DNA of 64,000 nt from Psychrobacter immobilis (GTDB lineage Bacteria; Pseudomonadota; Gammaproteobacteria; Pseudomonadales; Moraxellaceae): contig CAJGZL010000001.1 of the NCBI GenBank assembly GCA_904846145.1, positions 1,674,001 to 1,738,000 on the forward strand. The letters run 5' to 3'. A model generated the notes under the pieces. The model saw only the letters and a list, made by a program, of their open reading frames with translations. It had not been told where the DNA came from and did not search any database. Both the position numbers and the translations under genes were made by a program. Every line of letters starts with the position of its first letter. Position 1 is the stretch's first letter. Shown here piece after piece: positions 19,441 through 29,392 of this stretch.

Positions 19441-19477
19441 AAAAGGTCAGCCTAACTCAATTAGACTGACCTTTTTT
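19441..19477. terminator. Bidirectional terminator
   Basis: AAAAGGTCAG..CTAA / TTAG..CTGACCTTTTTT stem with one internal mismatch. It lies between the convergent transporter pair and the acyl-CoA synthetase gene. Confidence 0.8.
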
Positions 19478-19504
19478 ATGAGTGACTACAATTGGCTTAA
19501 AGTT

Positions 19505-21169
19505 TTATTTGTTCGAAGGTTTCACTTTTGCGGTTTCATGGGCGAGTGATTTCGCGGCTTGACGTAGCTCAAACTTTTGTACTTTACCCGTACTAGTCTT
19601 TGGAATTTCAGCAAAGATAATGTGCTTAGGTACTTTAAAACCTGCTAAATGCTGCTTGCAATGGTTAATTACTGTCTCACGCTGCAAGGTATTGCCATCG
19701 TGAATTTCGATAAAGGCGACAGGTACTTCACCCCATTTATCATGTGGTGCAGCAACAACAGCGCAGCTCAAAATCTCGGGTATTTTATATAAAGTATTCT
19801 CAATCTCAATGCTAGAGATATTTTCACCGCCTGAGATAATGATATCTTTGAGTCTGTCCATAATTTTGATATAGCCATCAGGATATTTAACTCCCAAATC
19901 ACCAGTACGAAACCAACCGTCTTTAAATGCAGCTTCGGTAGATTTACGACTCTTTAGATATCCTTTCATGATCATGTTACCGCGTAGTGCCAGCTCACCC
20001 ATTTCTTCACCATCAGCACTTACAGGATCAGTCGTACCTTGTTTAAACACTTCAAAGCCTGTCATCAAATGCGAGACCACCCCTTGACGAGATTTTTTTT
20101 GTGCGCGTTCGCTTGCGCTTAGAGCGTCCCATTCCTCTTGCTCAGCGCAGATAGTTACAGGCCCATAAGCTTCCGTCAATCCATACACATGCGAGATATC
20201 AAAACCCATCGTTTCCATCGCGGTAAGCATAGTCTCTGACGGCGGCGCGCCAGCTACCCAGCCTTTTACTTGATGAGTGATAGCTTGTTTATACTTATCT
20301 TTGCCATTGGCTATCATATTATGTACAACGGGCGCTGAGCAGTAATGGCTGACTTTATATTTATCGATCAATTGCAGTATCAAGTCGGCATCTATCTTGC
20401 GTAGACAGACGTTGACCCCAGTGCGTTCAGCGATAGCCCAAGGGAAGCACCAGCCATTACAATGAAATAATGGTAGCGTCCATAGATATATGGCGTGCTT
20501 GGGCATATCCCAATCTAAGATATTGGAGACTGCATTTAGCGTAGCGCCGCGATGATGATAGACCACGCCTTTAGGCGTCCCCGTAGTGCCTGAAGTATAG
20601 TTGAGCGCAATCGCATCCCATTCATCAGCAGGCTTCTCCCAATGGTCTAAATTATCGGAGCTGGCGATTAATGCCTCATAACTCATCTTGCCAAAGCTTT
20701 TGATATCGATAGCTGCATCTGTAGCATGAATGACGATTAAATTTGGAAAAGTCTCATCAATAATCTCAGCTAAATCTGCAAACTCACTGTCCATGATTAA
20801 AACTTTGGCTTCAGAATGTTGCACACAAAAAGTGAGCGCATTAATATCTAAGCGCGTATTCAAAGTACAAAGTACCCCACCTGACATAGGAATACCAAAA
20901 GCACATTCAACCATCGCCGGTGTGTTAGGCAGCATGACGGCAACGGTATCATTTTTATCGATACCTAGTCTGCGCAGGCTATCAGCCAGCTGGCGACAAC
21001 GGTTAAAAGTCTGTTGCCATGTTTGGGTGAGGTTATTATGCTCAAGGTCATCGTAGATAATAGCGGTTTTATTAGGATAAACCTGTGCGCTACGAATAAT
21101 AAAATCAATAGGAGTAAGAGGCTGATAGTTGGCAGAGTTTTTACTAAGACCTGTATGAAAGTCAGTCAT
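19505..21169 (-). CDS. acyl-CoA synthetase (AMP-forming, fatty acid-CoA ligase type)
   Basis: 554-residue ANL-superfamily enzyme that activates a carboxylic acid to acyl-AMP and then acyl-CoA. The ATP loop is NYTSGTTGTPKGVVYHHRG near residue 190. The acyl pocket has LPLFHCNGWCFPWA. The adenylate motif is VYGLTEAYGP, and the hinge is GWFRTGDLGVKYPDGYIKI. The C-terminal catalytic Lys lies in PKTSTGKVQKFELR. It resembles medium-chain or plant AAE-type ligases more than E. coli FadD, but chain length cannot be told. It is divergent from a FadH-like gene, which suggests a shared role in fatty acid use. Confidence 0.87.
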   Translation of the reverse strand: MTDFHTGLSKNSANYQPLTPIDFIIRSAQVYPNKTAIIYDDLEHNNLTQTWQQTFNRCRQLADSLRRLGIDKNDTVAVMLPNTPAMVECAFGIPMSGGVLCTLNTRLDINALTFCVQHSEAKVLIMDSEFADLAEIIDETFPNLIVIHATDAAIDIKSFGKMSYEALIASSDNLDHWEKPADEWDAIALNYTSGTTGTPKGVVYHHRGATLNAVSNILDWDMPKHAIYLWTLPLFHCNGWCFPWAIAERTGVNVCLRKIDADLILQLIDKYKVSHYCSAPVVHNMIANGKDKYKQAITHQVKGWVAGAPPSETMLTAMETMGFDISHVYGLTEAYGPVTICAEQEEWDALSASERAQKKSRQGVVSHLMTGFEVFKQGTTDPVSADGEEMGELALRGNMIMKGYLKSRKSTEAAFKDGWFRTGDLGVKYPDGYIKIMDRLKDIIISGGENISSIEIENTLYKIPEILSCAVVAAPHDKWGEVPVAFIEIHDGNTLQRETVINHCKQHLAGFKVPKHIIFAEIPKTSTGKVQKFELRQAAKSLAHETAKVKPSNK

Positions 21170-21250
21170 AGAGATAATCCTTTATTATTTAGTGGTTATA
21201 ATTATTTTAACGACTCTTATTTATTATAGATAAAAGATTTTAGAAAGTAA

Positions 21251-23641
<2,391 letters not shown>

Positions 23642-23669
23642 GTTTTTACAATTTAGGCTAAATACGGGA

Positions 23670-23700
23670 CGGCGAGATTTTTTATCTTGCCGTTTTTTTT
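23670..23700 (+). terminator. Terminator of the FadH-like gene (repeat copy A)
   Basis: CGGCGAGAT / ATCTTGCCG with a 5-base loop and eight T. Together with the stop region from 23629 it is the first of three related copies (others at 23851-23918 and 24892-24962). Confidence 0.8.
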
Positions 23701-23727
23701 GGGTTGAGCTATGGAATTTTATTTTTT

Positions 23728-23841
23728 GTAGGGTGGGTTAGTCCAAGCGTAACCCACCGAATCCATGATTCGAATATTTAACGGTGGGTTATATTTCCTC
23801 TTTACTCTCTACGAGAGCTTGAACAAAATAACCTGCCCTAC
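23728..23841. repeat. Dispersed GTAGGGTGGGTTA repeat, complete copy
   Basis: 114 bases with imperfect terminal inverted repeats: GTAGGGTGGGTTA at the left, and TAACCTGCCCTAC at the right. Inside are a second inverted pair TAACCCACCG / CGGTGGGTTA and the hairpin CTCTCTACGAGAG followed by CTTGAA. It does not code. A related element is at 25875-25936 and a decayed one at 24004-24066. Confidence 0.6.
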
Positions 23842-23850
23842 GCAGTTGTA

Positions 23851-23918
23851 GTTGGGATTTAGGGTTTGATTTGAAGTTGCACTTGGAAGCGGTGAGATTG
23901 ATTGTCTCGCCATTTTAT
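23851..23918 (+). repeat. Duplicated gene-end/terminator segment, copy B
   Basis: Begins GTTGGGATTTAGGGTTTGAT, matching the stop-codon region of the FadH-like gene, and ends in the hairpin GGTGAGA / TCTCGCC with a T-rich tail. It has no gene of its own to terminate. Confidence 0.6.
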
Positions 23919-24003
23919 TTCAGATAGCAGGTGTAGTACACAATGGTGTTTCAATTCTGTTATGCTAATGCCACTAACAAATAATATATACAAATAATTT
24001 ATT

Positions 24004-24066
24004 CGGTGAGTTACGCTTTGGCTAATCCACTTTAAAAGCCCTACACAATTATCAGCCCACCCTATC
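24004..24066. repeat. Decayed GTAGGGTGGGTTA repeat
   Basis: CGGTGAGTTACGCTTTGGC is a near match to the reverse complement of the left part of the element at 23728, and CCCACCCTA (24057-24065) is a terminal fragment. It lies just before the transglutaminase gene. The 23642-24088 gap holds no gene. Confidence 0.4.
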
Positions 24067-24088
24067 AATACTCTTAGGAAGTTCAAAC

Positions 24089-24868
24089 ATGCTCCTCAAA
24101 CTTAACGTCAAACTCCATTATCAGCTCCCTGAGCCGATGGATCTTTTACTTCAGATCGAAGCTGCCGATCTTGTAGATCAGCGAATGCGTTCGGCCGAGA
24201 TTTGGACATCAGACGTTGCGCATTTTTCACGAGTTACCGCCGATGACGGCATAGGAGAACGAATTTGGATCCGCGCCGAAGGGGACTTTAGCTGCACTTA
24301 TACTGCAGAAATTGCCGTTGATCGTCCTGTTTTGGATATATCAGCACTACCTCAAACCGCCCCTCATCTTTTACCTGGAGAGGCGATCAAGTATTTGATG
24401 CCGTCTCGCTTTTGCCCGTCAGACCAATTTCAAGCCTTTGTGAATGCGGAGTTTGGGGATCTCTCAGGCGGCGCGCGGATTGCCGCAATGCGCGATTGGA
24501 TCGAGTCGACGTTTAGCTATGTGCCTGGATCGAGTCACGCACAAACCACCGCGCTTGACACCTTTGTTCAACGTCAGGGCGTATGCCGCGACTTTGCGCA
24601 TGTGCTCGTGACACTCGCACGCGCGTCAACGATACCAGCGAGATTCGTGAGCGTTTATGCGCCTGATGTGACGCCACAGGACTTTCATGCCATAGCTGAG
24701 GTTTATCTTGGGGGGAGCTGGCATCTCATTGACCCAACTGGCATGGCATCTGCCGACACGATAGCTCGCATCGGTGTTGGAGCCGACGCGTCCGGTGTTG
24801 CGTTCTTGACTGCATTCGGATCCATGGAACTGGTCAACCAATCGGTATCCGTGACCAGACAAGATTAG
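24089..24868 (+). CDS. transglutaminase-like (cysteine protease fold) protein
   Basis: 259 residues. An N-terminal beta-rich region (about 1-100) precedes a transglutaminase-like core. The catalytic Cys is in QGVCRDFAHVLVTLAR (about residue 166), His in DFHAIAEVYL, and Asp in WHLIDPTGMA, so the full Cys-His-Asp triad is present. Such bacterial proteins are usually thought to act as peptidases or amidases; the substrate is unknown. No signal peptide is seen. One 60-base line inside the gene (24541-24600) is 57% G+C, far above its neighbours. It is flanked by copies B and C of a gene-end segment, so recent acquisition is likely. Confidence 0.85.
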   Translation: MLLKLNVKLHYQLPEPMDLLLQIEAADLVDQRMRSAEIWTSDVAHFSRVTADDGIGERIWIRAEGDFSCTYTAEIAVDRPVLDISALPQTAPHLLPGEAIKYLMPSRFCPSDQFQAFVNAEFGDLSGGARIAAMRDWIESTFSYVPGSSHAQTTALDTFVQRQGVCRDFAHVLVTLARASTIPARFVSVYAPDVTPQDFHAIAEVYLGGSWHLIDPTGMASADTIARIGVGADASGVAFLTAFGSMELVNQSVSVTRQD

Positions 24869-24891
24869 AGTTCTGACTCTAGGCAGCTGAA

Positions 24892-24962
24892 GTTGGAATT
24901 TAGGGTTTGATATTTTAAGTTGAATGACGAGGCGGCGAGATTAATTATCTTGCCGTTTTTTT
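24892..24962 (+). terminator. Terminator after the transglutaminase gene (gene-end segment copy C)
   Basis: GTTGGAATTTAGGGTTTGAT then CGGCGAGAT / ATCTTGCCG with seven T. This is the third copy of the segment found at 23629-23700 and 23851-23918 and is closest to copy B in its first half. Confidence 0.75.
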
Positions 24963-25043
24963 ACTCGATTTCGGCTAGGCTATTTATTGTGGCAGCTATA
25001 GTTTAAGAGACCGTCTACTATCACTTAACTAGGAATGAACTAA

Positions 25044-25850
25044 ATGATATTATACAAATATATGTCGTTATCAGGTGCTATAAAAGCTATTGAAACGTCA
25101 TCAATTGGTTTTACGCATTTAGAAGACTTCAACGACCCTTTTGAATGTACTTCCTTCGGGTTTAAGGAAAATTCAGATTCTAAAATAAGTCCTCAAATAG
25201 CTCAAAATGCTTGCAGAAATAGATTCTCTCGGGGATATGCTGTATTGTCGTTGACTAGACAACCACTGAACTCCTTAATGTGGTCTCACTATGGCGACTC
25301 TCATCAAGGAGTCGTTATTGGAATTGATGTTAACGAAGCTGAATTCAATTCACTTTCCAATAATTTTATTCCATACCAATTTGGTGAGATTATATATACA
25401 AAAACTAAACCACAGAATGATCTAGATATAATTAGTACTGATGAATTGATGGATATTGGTAAAAATATTTCGTTTGAAGGGAATATCTTTAATCTTGCGA
25501 AAAGAGCATTCTTGTACAAATCACTAGATTGGGCATATGAAGAAGAAGTGAGAGTAGTTAAAGAAGTTGAGAGTCTAAAAGCTAGCTATCATACTAGTGA
25601 AGGATTTTTTGGAGACTTTAATATAGCCAGAATACAAGGCAGACCACTATACTGTTTTTTTATTCCCAAGAGCTCAATAAAGGAAATATATTTAGGTAAA
25701 AATGTTTATAAAAATATATCGAAATCATTGACAATCTCTCAAAACGAATACGAATTATTAATTCAAAGCTGGAAAGATCAAGACATCAAAGTTTACAACT
25801 GTGAATGCGAATTAAATTCTTGGGATTTGAAGAAAAGGGTCAACAGCTAA
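25044..25850 (+). CDS. DUF2971 domain-containing protein
   Basis: 268 residues. The opening LYKYMSLSGAIKAIETSSI, then FTHLEDFNDPFEC, SLTRQPLNSLMWSHYGDSHQ and GVVIGID, are the conserved blocks of DUF2971. Later come LDWAYEEEVRVVKE and a C-terminal IYLGKNV. The family is common in phage, plasmid and accessory regions and has no agreed function. The gene is A+T-rich (17 of 60 bases G or C in 25441-25500), in contrast to the G+C-rich transglutaminase gene just before it. An AGGAATGA site precedes the ATG. Confidence 0.85.
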   Translation: MILYKYMSLSGAIKAIETSSIGFTHLEDFNDPFECTSFGFKENSDSKISPQIAQNACRNRFSRGYAVLSLTRQPLNSLMWSHYGDSHQGVVIGIDVNEAEFNSLSNNFIPYQFGEIIYTKTKPQNDLDIISTDELMDIGKNISFEGNIFNLAKRAFLYKSLDWAYEEEVRVVKEVESLKASYHTSEGFFGDFNIARIQGRPLYCFFIPKSSIKEIYLGKNVYKNISKSLTISQNEYELLIQSWKDQDIKVYNCECELNSWDLKKRVNS

Positions 25851-25874
25851 TAAGCGCATAGCGTAAGTTAGCGC

Positions 25875-25936
25875 GTAGGGTGGGTTACTTTTAATCCGCG
25901 CTCTCTTTGAGAGCTTGAAACAATTAACCCACCTCA
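25875..25936. repeat. Dispersed GTAGGGTGGGTTA repeat, short copy overlapping a gene end
   Basis: The ends are GTAGGGTGGGTTA (25875-25887) and TTAACCCACCTCAC (25923-25936) in inverted orientation. The interior CTCTCTTTGAGAG + CTTGAA matches the hairpin in the 23728-23841 element. The right end supplies the last two codons and the TAA of the LprI-like gene. Confidence 0.6.
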
Positions 25937-26685
25937 CGCTCCAACACCATACCGTCAAAATACCCTCGCATACCACAATGCAGGGCTCTATACCGATTGT
26001 TCATATCTCTTAATAATAACTGAGTGTTACCTTTATAGAGCGCTAGGTACAAGCGCAGCTCAGCAGCTTCACCCTGCTGATCATCGCTAATGACCCAATG
26101 ATTCTGTGACCATATAGCTTTGCTCTCACCAATATCACAAGTATGACCATTAGTAAAAATGAAAACGCCATCAATAAGCGACAGATAAGGTTTATTACTG
26201 ACATTATTAATCGATAAAGTATTGGTCACTTCTCCCGCATCATCCCAACGCGCCGTTTCTGGATTGTACATTGAAATTTGAGAAGCTTTAGAAAATTTAC
26301 CAAAGGCATTCTTGCTCGGCAACTCAGATTGATTTAGCTCACTTGCAAAGCTCCAAGCCACGCCATATTGAGCTTTATCTTCGATACGTTCTGTATACTC
26401 ACGCTCAAGGCACTCGATTTCTTTACAGGTGTTACGCTGAAACTTGAGCCATGTTCTTTGGTCAATAATGAGGTTGTTTTTATAGTCTTTATCAGACGTA
26501 TCAGCAAGATTTTGTTTATATTTTTCTGCCATAGTTTCATCAAGCTTAGACAGCTCAGGATTTTTACATATAGTTTTCTCTACCCAGGTAGCGGCACTAT
26601 TGCAGTCAAAACTGGCTGAATTTGCAGGAGTAGAGAATAGGCAAGCTCCTGCTAGACTTATCGTTGCCAAAACTGATTTTTTCAT
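25924..26685 (-). CDS. exported protein with LprI-type (DUF1311) domain
   Basis: About 253 residues. The signal peptide MKKSVLATISLAGACLFSTP ends near NSA|SFDC. The LprI/DUF1311 domain follows: SFDCNSAATWVEKTICKNPE, ELSKLDETMAEKYK and RTWLKFQRNTC, with four Cys typical of the domain. The C-terminal half (residues about 120-253) is unassigned and contains two further Cys. LprI homologues include a lysozyme inhibitor of Mycobacterium; that role here is inference. I choose the ATG at 26685 because it starts a proper signal peptide. The last codons and stop lie inside a dispersed repeat, so the C-terminus may have been altered by that insertion. Confidence 0.78.
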   Translation of the reverse strand: MKKSVLATISLAGACLFSTPANSASFDCNSAATWVEKTICKNPELSKLDETMAEKYKQNLADTSDKDYKNNLIIDQRTWLKFQRNTCKEIECLEREYTERIEDKAQYGVAWSFASELNQSELPSKNAFGKFSKASQISMYNPETARWDDAGEVTNTLSINNVSNKPYLSLIDGVFIFTNGHTCDIGESKAIWSQNHWVISDDQQGEAAELRLYLALYKGNTQLLLRDMNNRYRALHCGMRGYFDGMVLEREVG

Positions 26686-26758
26686 AATGTTCTCGATATG
26701 GATCTTCATTGTATTTAAGTAAAGCTAGTATGCATAAAAGAGTCTAGCTTAAATTTAA

Positions 26759-27175
26759 TTACCAACTCCCAATGTTTTCCATTGAAATCCACGGCTCAGT
26801 AGGGTCTAGACGCGCGCCGTCTTGTAGTAGCTCAATTGAGATGTGGTTAGGGTCTTTCACGAACGCCATATAGCCATCTATAGGTGGTCTTGATAGGGTA
26901 ACGCCAGCATCCATAAGGGTTTGGCATAGCTCATATATATTATCCACTCTAAAGGCAAAATGACCAAAGTTATTACCATTGGTGTATTCTTCTTCGTCCC
27001 AGTTATGAGTGACCTCAATCTCTGGTGCACCCTCATGAGTCGCTAAGAAATACAGGCTAAATCGTCCTGATTCGGAGTCCTTTTTTCTAAGCAGTTTAAG
27101 ACCCATGAGATCACAGTAGAAGGATAAAGTTTCTTCTAATTTATTCGTTCTAATCATGGCATGTAAATATTTCAT
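26759..27175 (-). CDS. VOC family protein, probable lactoylglutathione lyase (glyoxalase I)
   Basis: 138 residues, the GloA size. The four expected metal ligands are in place: His5 (MKYLHAMIRT), Glu in PEIEVTHNW, His in FGHFAFRVDN, and Glu in HISIELLQDG. Glyoxalase I isomerises the hemithioacetal of methylglyoxal and glutathione. The start is supported by AAGGTG. Specificity is inferred from the ligand set; other VOC lyases share it. Confidence 0.82.
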   Translation of the reverse strand: MKYLHAMIRTNKLEETLSFYCDLMGLKLLRKKDSESGRFSLYFLATHEGAPEIEVTHNWDEEEYTNGNNFGHFAFRVDNIYELCQTLMDAGVTLSRPPIDGYMAFVKDPNHISIELLQDGARLDPTEPWISMENIGSW

Positions 27176-27270
27176 AAAACACCTTATACTTTAAGATCAT
27201 AGGACTGAATCAAAATTCAGCCTAAGCCAAAATTTACAATCGTCAAAATTTATCACTGTATTTAAAAACC

Positions 27271-28275
27271 CTAATCTTGCATTTCACCAATCAACCACTG
27301 TTCAAAGTCATTAATTTGCGCTACTAACTCAGGGTGTGCTTTGGCTAATCTATCAAGCTTAGCTGTAATATCGCTCTTATCATATTTGATACCTGTTAGC
27401 GTCTCTTTTAATAAGTCAATTAGCTCAACATTGAGCGCATCTGAGAAGATGACGACTTCTTCGATTACGGCTTGTCTAACATCCATATGTAGATCAATCA
27501 GACCCCACTCAAAGCGCGTTTCAATGCGGTGGCTAAACTCAGGCGTTTTGCCAAAGCGCCAGTCCCAATCGGCCATTTGCTGATAGTATTTATTTAAAGC
27601 AGGCTGCTTGGCGAGGCTGGCTTCATCCAAGGCTTCTGTTTCTACCGTTTGACCATAATACTCACAAAACGCTTCGATAATAGCGTCAGATAATACGTCA
27701 TGATTGATACCTTCGTTAAACTCTTTTAGGTTAGCAACGCGAGAACGCACGGACTTAATGCCTTTTGCTTTTAATTTTAGCGGGTGTGGATTAAGATAGT
27801 CGCCAAGCTTTTGCATATCAGCGTTGACCAGCAAAGTGCCATGATGAAAGCTGCGGTCGATAGCATGTTTAAAGGCGCTGCCTGATATTTTCTTGTCGCC
27901 GACTTGCATATCATTACGACCTGATAGCTCAGCGTCTATGCCTAGCTTTTTTAATGCATTGACAATAATCGTAAAGTTTGCGGTTTGGTCGTAATCGGCT
28001 TTAGGGGATAAAAAAGTAAAGTTGGTATTGCCCAAATCATGAAACACCGCACCACCGCCACTCTGACGCCGTGCTAAAAATACATCGTCTGCTTCCATCT
28101 TATCGGTCTTGCACTCAACCCAAGGATTTTGCGAGCGTCCGATAACGACCGTCTCGCTATTGCGCCATAAAAATAGCGTATGTGAATCAGGATCAAGGGT
28201 GTTAAATATCCAATCTTCGGTCGCGAGATTAAACCAAGGGTTGGTTATCGCAGATTTTAAAATGCGTAATTTCAT
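27271..28275 (-). CDS. lplA: lipoate-protein ligase A
   Basis: Attaches exogenous lipoate to the E2 and GcvH lipoyl domains via lipoyl-AMP. The ligase motif RRQSGGGAVFHDLGNTNFTF is near residues 69-88, KKISGSAFKHA carries the catalytic Lys, and FHHGTLLVNADM follows. A C-terminal accessory domain (about 250-334) is present, as in E. coli LplA (338 residues). The ATG follows AAAGGATAAAT. Confidence 0.93.
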   Translation of the reverse strand: MKLRILKSAITNPWFNLATEDWIFNTLDPDSHTLFLWRNSETVVIGRSQNPWVECKTDKMEADDVFLARRQSGGGAVFHDLGNTNFTFLSPKADYDQTANFTIIVNALKKLGIDAELSGRNDMQVGDKKISGSAFKHAIDRSFHHGTLLVNADMQKLGDYLNPHPLKLKAKGIKSVRSRVANLKEFNEGINHDVLSDAIIEAFCEYYGQTVETEALDEASLAKQPALNKYYQQMADWDWRFGKTPEFSHRIETRFEWGLIDLHMDVRQAVIEEVVIFSDALNVELIDLLKETLTGIKYDKSDITAKLDRLAKAHPELVAQINDFEQWLIGEMQD

Positions 28276-28452
28276 TATTTATCCTTTATCTAATTGGCTA
28301 TAAATAGGGAAAGTTAATTGCATGTGAGCAACCAAATTAGACTATGTTACCTCAATGTGGAAATTAAAACTTAATATGCGATTTTGGAAAAACCAGAATT
28401 TTGTTATTGGTATTTAGGATGCAAAATACATCTATCTAAAAAGAAGAGCAAA

Positions 28453-28611
28453 ATGGTTGATTCAATACATAATGAAAAGATCGCAACAATCCTCTCAGAA
28501 TAGGCAAGGGTCTGTAAAACTGGTGATGCTATTACCACAGATTTTAAAGAAGAAAGAGTGGATATTGAACTGTCTGAAAACGATGAGATCGTGCGAATCT
28601 GGCTGAGATAA
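28453..28611 (+). pseudogene. Remnant of a peptidase inhibitor I78 family gene
   Basis: One frame reads MVDSIHNEKIATILSE, a TAG at 28501-28503, then ARVCKTGDAITTDFKEERVD and IELSENDEIVRIWLR with stop. The second part matches the I78 pattern (R.....GDAVTmDyR.dRlNvevDe.grIvr.wCG), except that the final Cys-Gly is lost. An in-frame stop and the missing end point to decay. It sits in the 580-base gap between lplA and a small exported protein; the rest of that gap shows no gene. Confidence 0.5.
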
Positions 28612-28778
28612 CAGATAATGTGATAGAGCTTAGATGATTAGGGTTAGCAGTATTACTTAAGATTCCACCTAAAATCTTTTCCTAGAATGGTTACCATATT
28701 ACGCTGCAATTAGCCTGTGCTAAAACTTATTGCGACTATGAAAAGTAGTCAATAACTTAGGGCATTTTGGGAAATAAA

Positions 28779-28834
28779 GACACCTCGTAAGTATCTGCAT
28801 GTCTTATAAGATATGCAGATACTTACGAGGTGTC
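28779..28834. repeat. 56-bp near-perfect palindrome
   Basis: Arms of 22 bases (28779-28800 and 28813-28834, starting GACACCTCGTAAG) are perfect inverted repeats. The 12 bases between them are also self-complementary except for one G/T position. The whole 56 bases can fold into one hairpin. No T-run follows on either strand, so it is not a standard terminator, although it lies 22 bases past the stop of the gene at 28856-29146. Confidence 0.75.
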
Positions 28835-28855
28835 GTTGTGGATGCTTAATAAACT

Positions 28856-29146
28856 CTAAAATAGAAAGAAGGGGAAAGGGTTATATTCTGGTATCGCGCA
28901 TTCCGCTTCTTCCGCTATCATTTCAGCGTCGCTCATTATATCGGCTTTACCTATAAATAAATAAACTGAACCGTAATAGTACATTTGGGTTTCGGCATCG
29001 CCTATATCTTCAGGGTCAACATCAAGTATTTCAATTTTACACACGTCATCTTTTTGGTAGACGTAGTATTCTGTATCTGCTTGAACAGAAGTGGAGAAGA
29101 TACTAAACAGCGCAATTAGTGATAATAATAGGGCTGTCTTTTTCAT
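28856..29146 (-). CDS. small exported protein, unknown function
   Basis: 96 residues with a clear signal peptide (MKKTALLLSLIALFSIFSTS, cleavage near VQA|DTEY). The mature part of about 73 residues is acidic, with two Cys (DVCKIE and EAECAIPE) that could form a disulfide, and ends in an unusual hydrophobic FPFFLF. I do not recognise a family. An AGGATGCTC-like site lies upstream of the ATG. Confidence 0.65.
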   Translation of the reverse strand: MKKTALLLSLIALFSIFSTSVQADTEYYVYQKDDVCKIEILDVDPEDIGDAETQMYYYGSVYLFIGKADIMSDAEMIAEEAECAIPEYNPFPFFLF

Positions 29147-29392
29147 AAGGATGCTCCCAGCTAAATAATATTTAGCACAAGGCTAGATGAGGTCATACCT
29201 AATATTCAATAAGTATCTGCTAAAGTAACCTAACAGTATCAATAAAAATATACTAATAAACGAATATTAGTTATTTTTCACTATACACTGTTTTATCTAT
29301 ATATTCATAAGCATAATTAATAGGATAAGCGCTTCTAATATTGTTAGAATTGAAACGTGATTCATTACTTTTAAAATATTCAGGGCGAGACT

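Noticed and set aside
28779..28834. Palindrome as intrinsic terminator of the 28856-29146 gene
   Set aside because: There is no T-run after the hairpin on either strand; it is reported as a palindrome instead.
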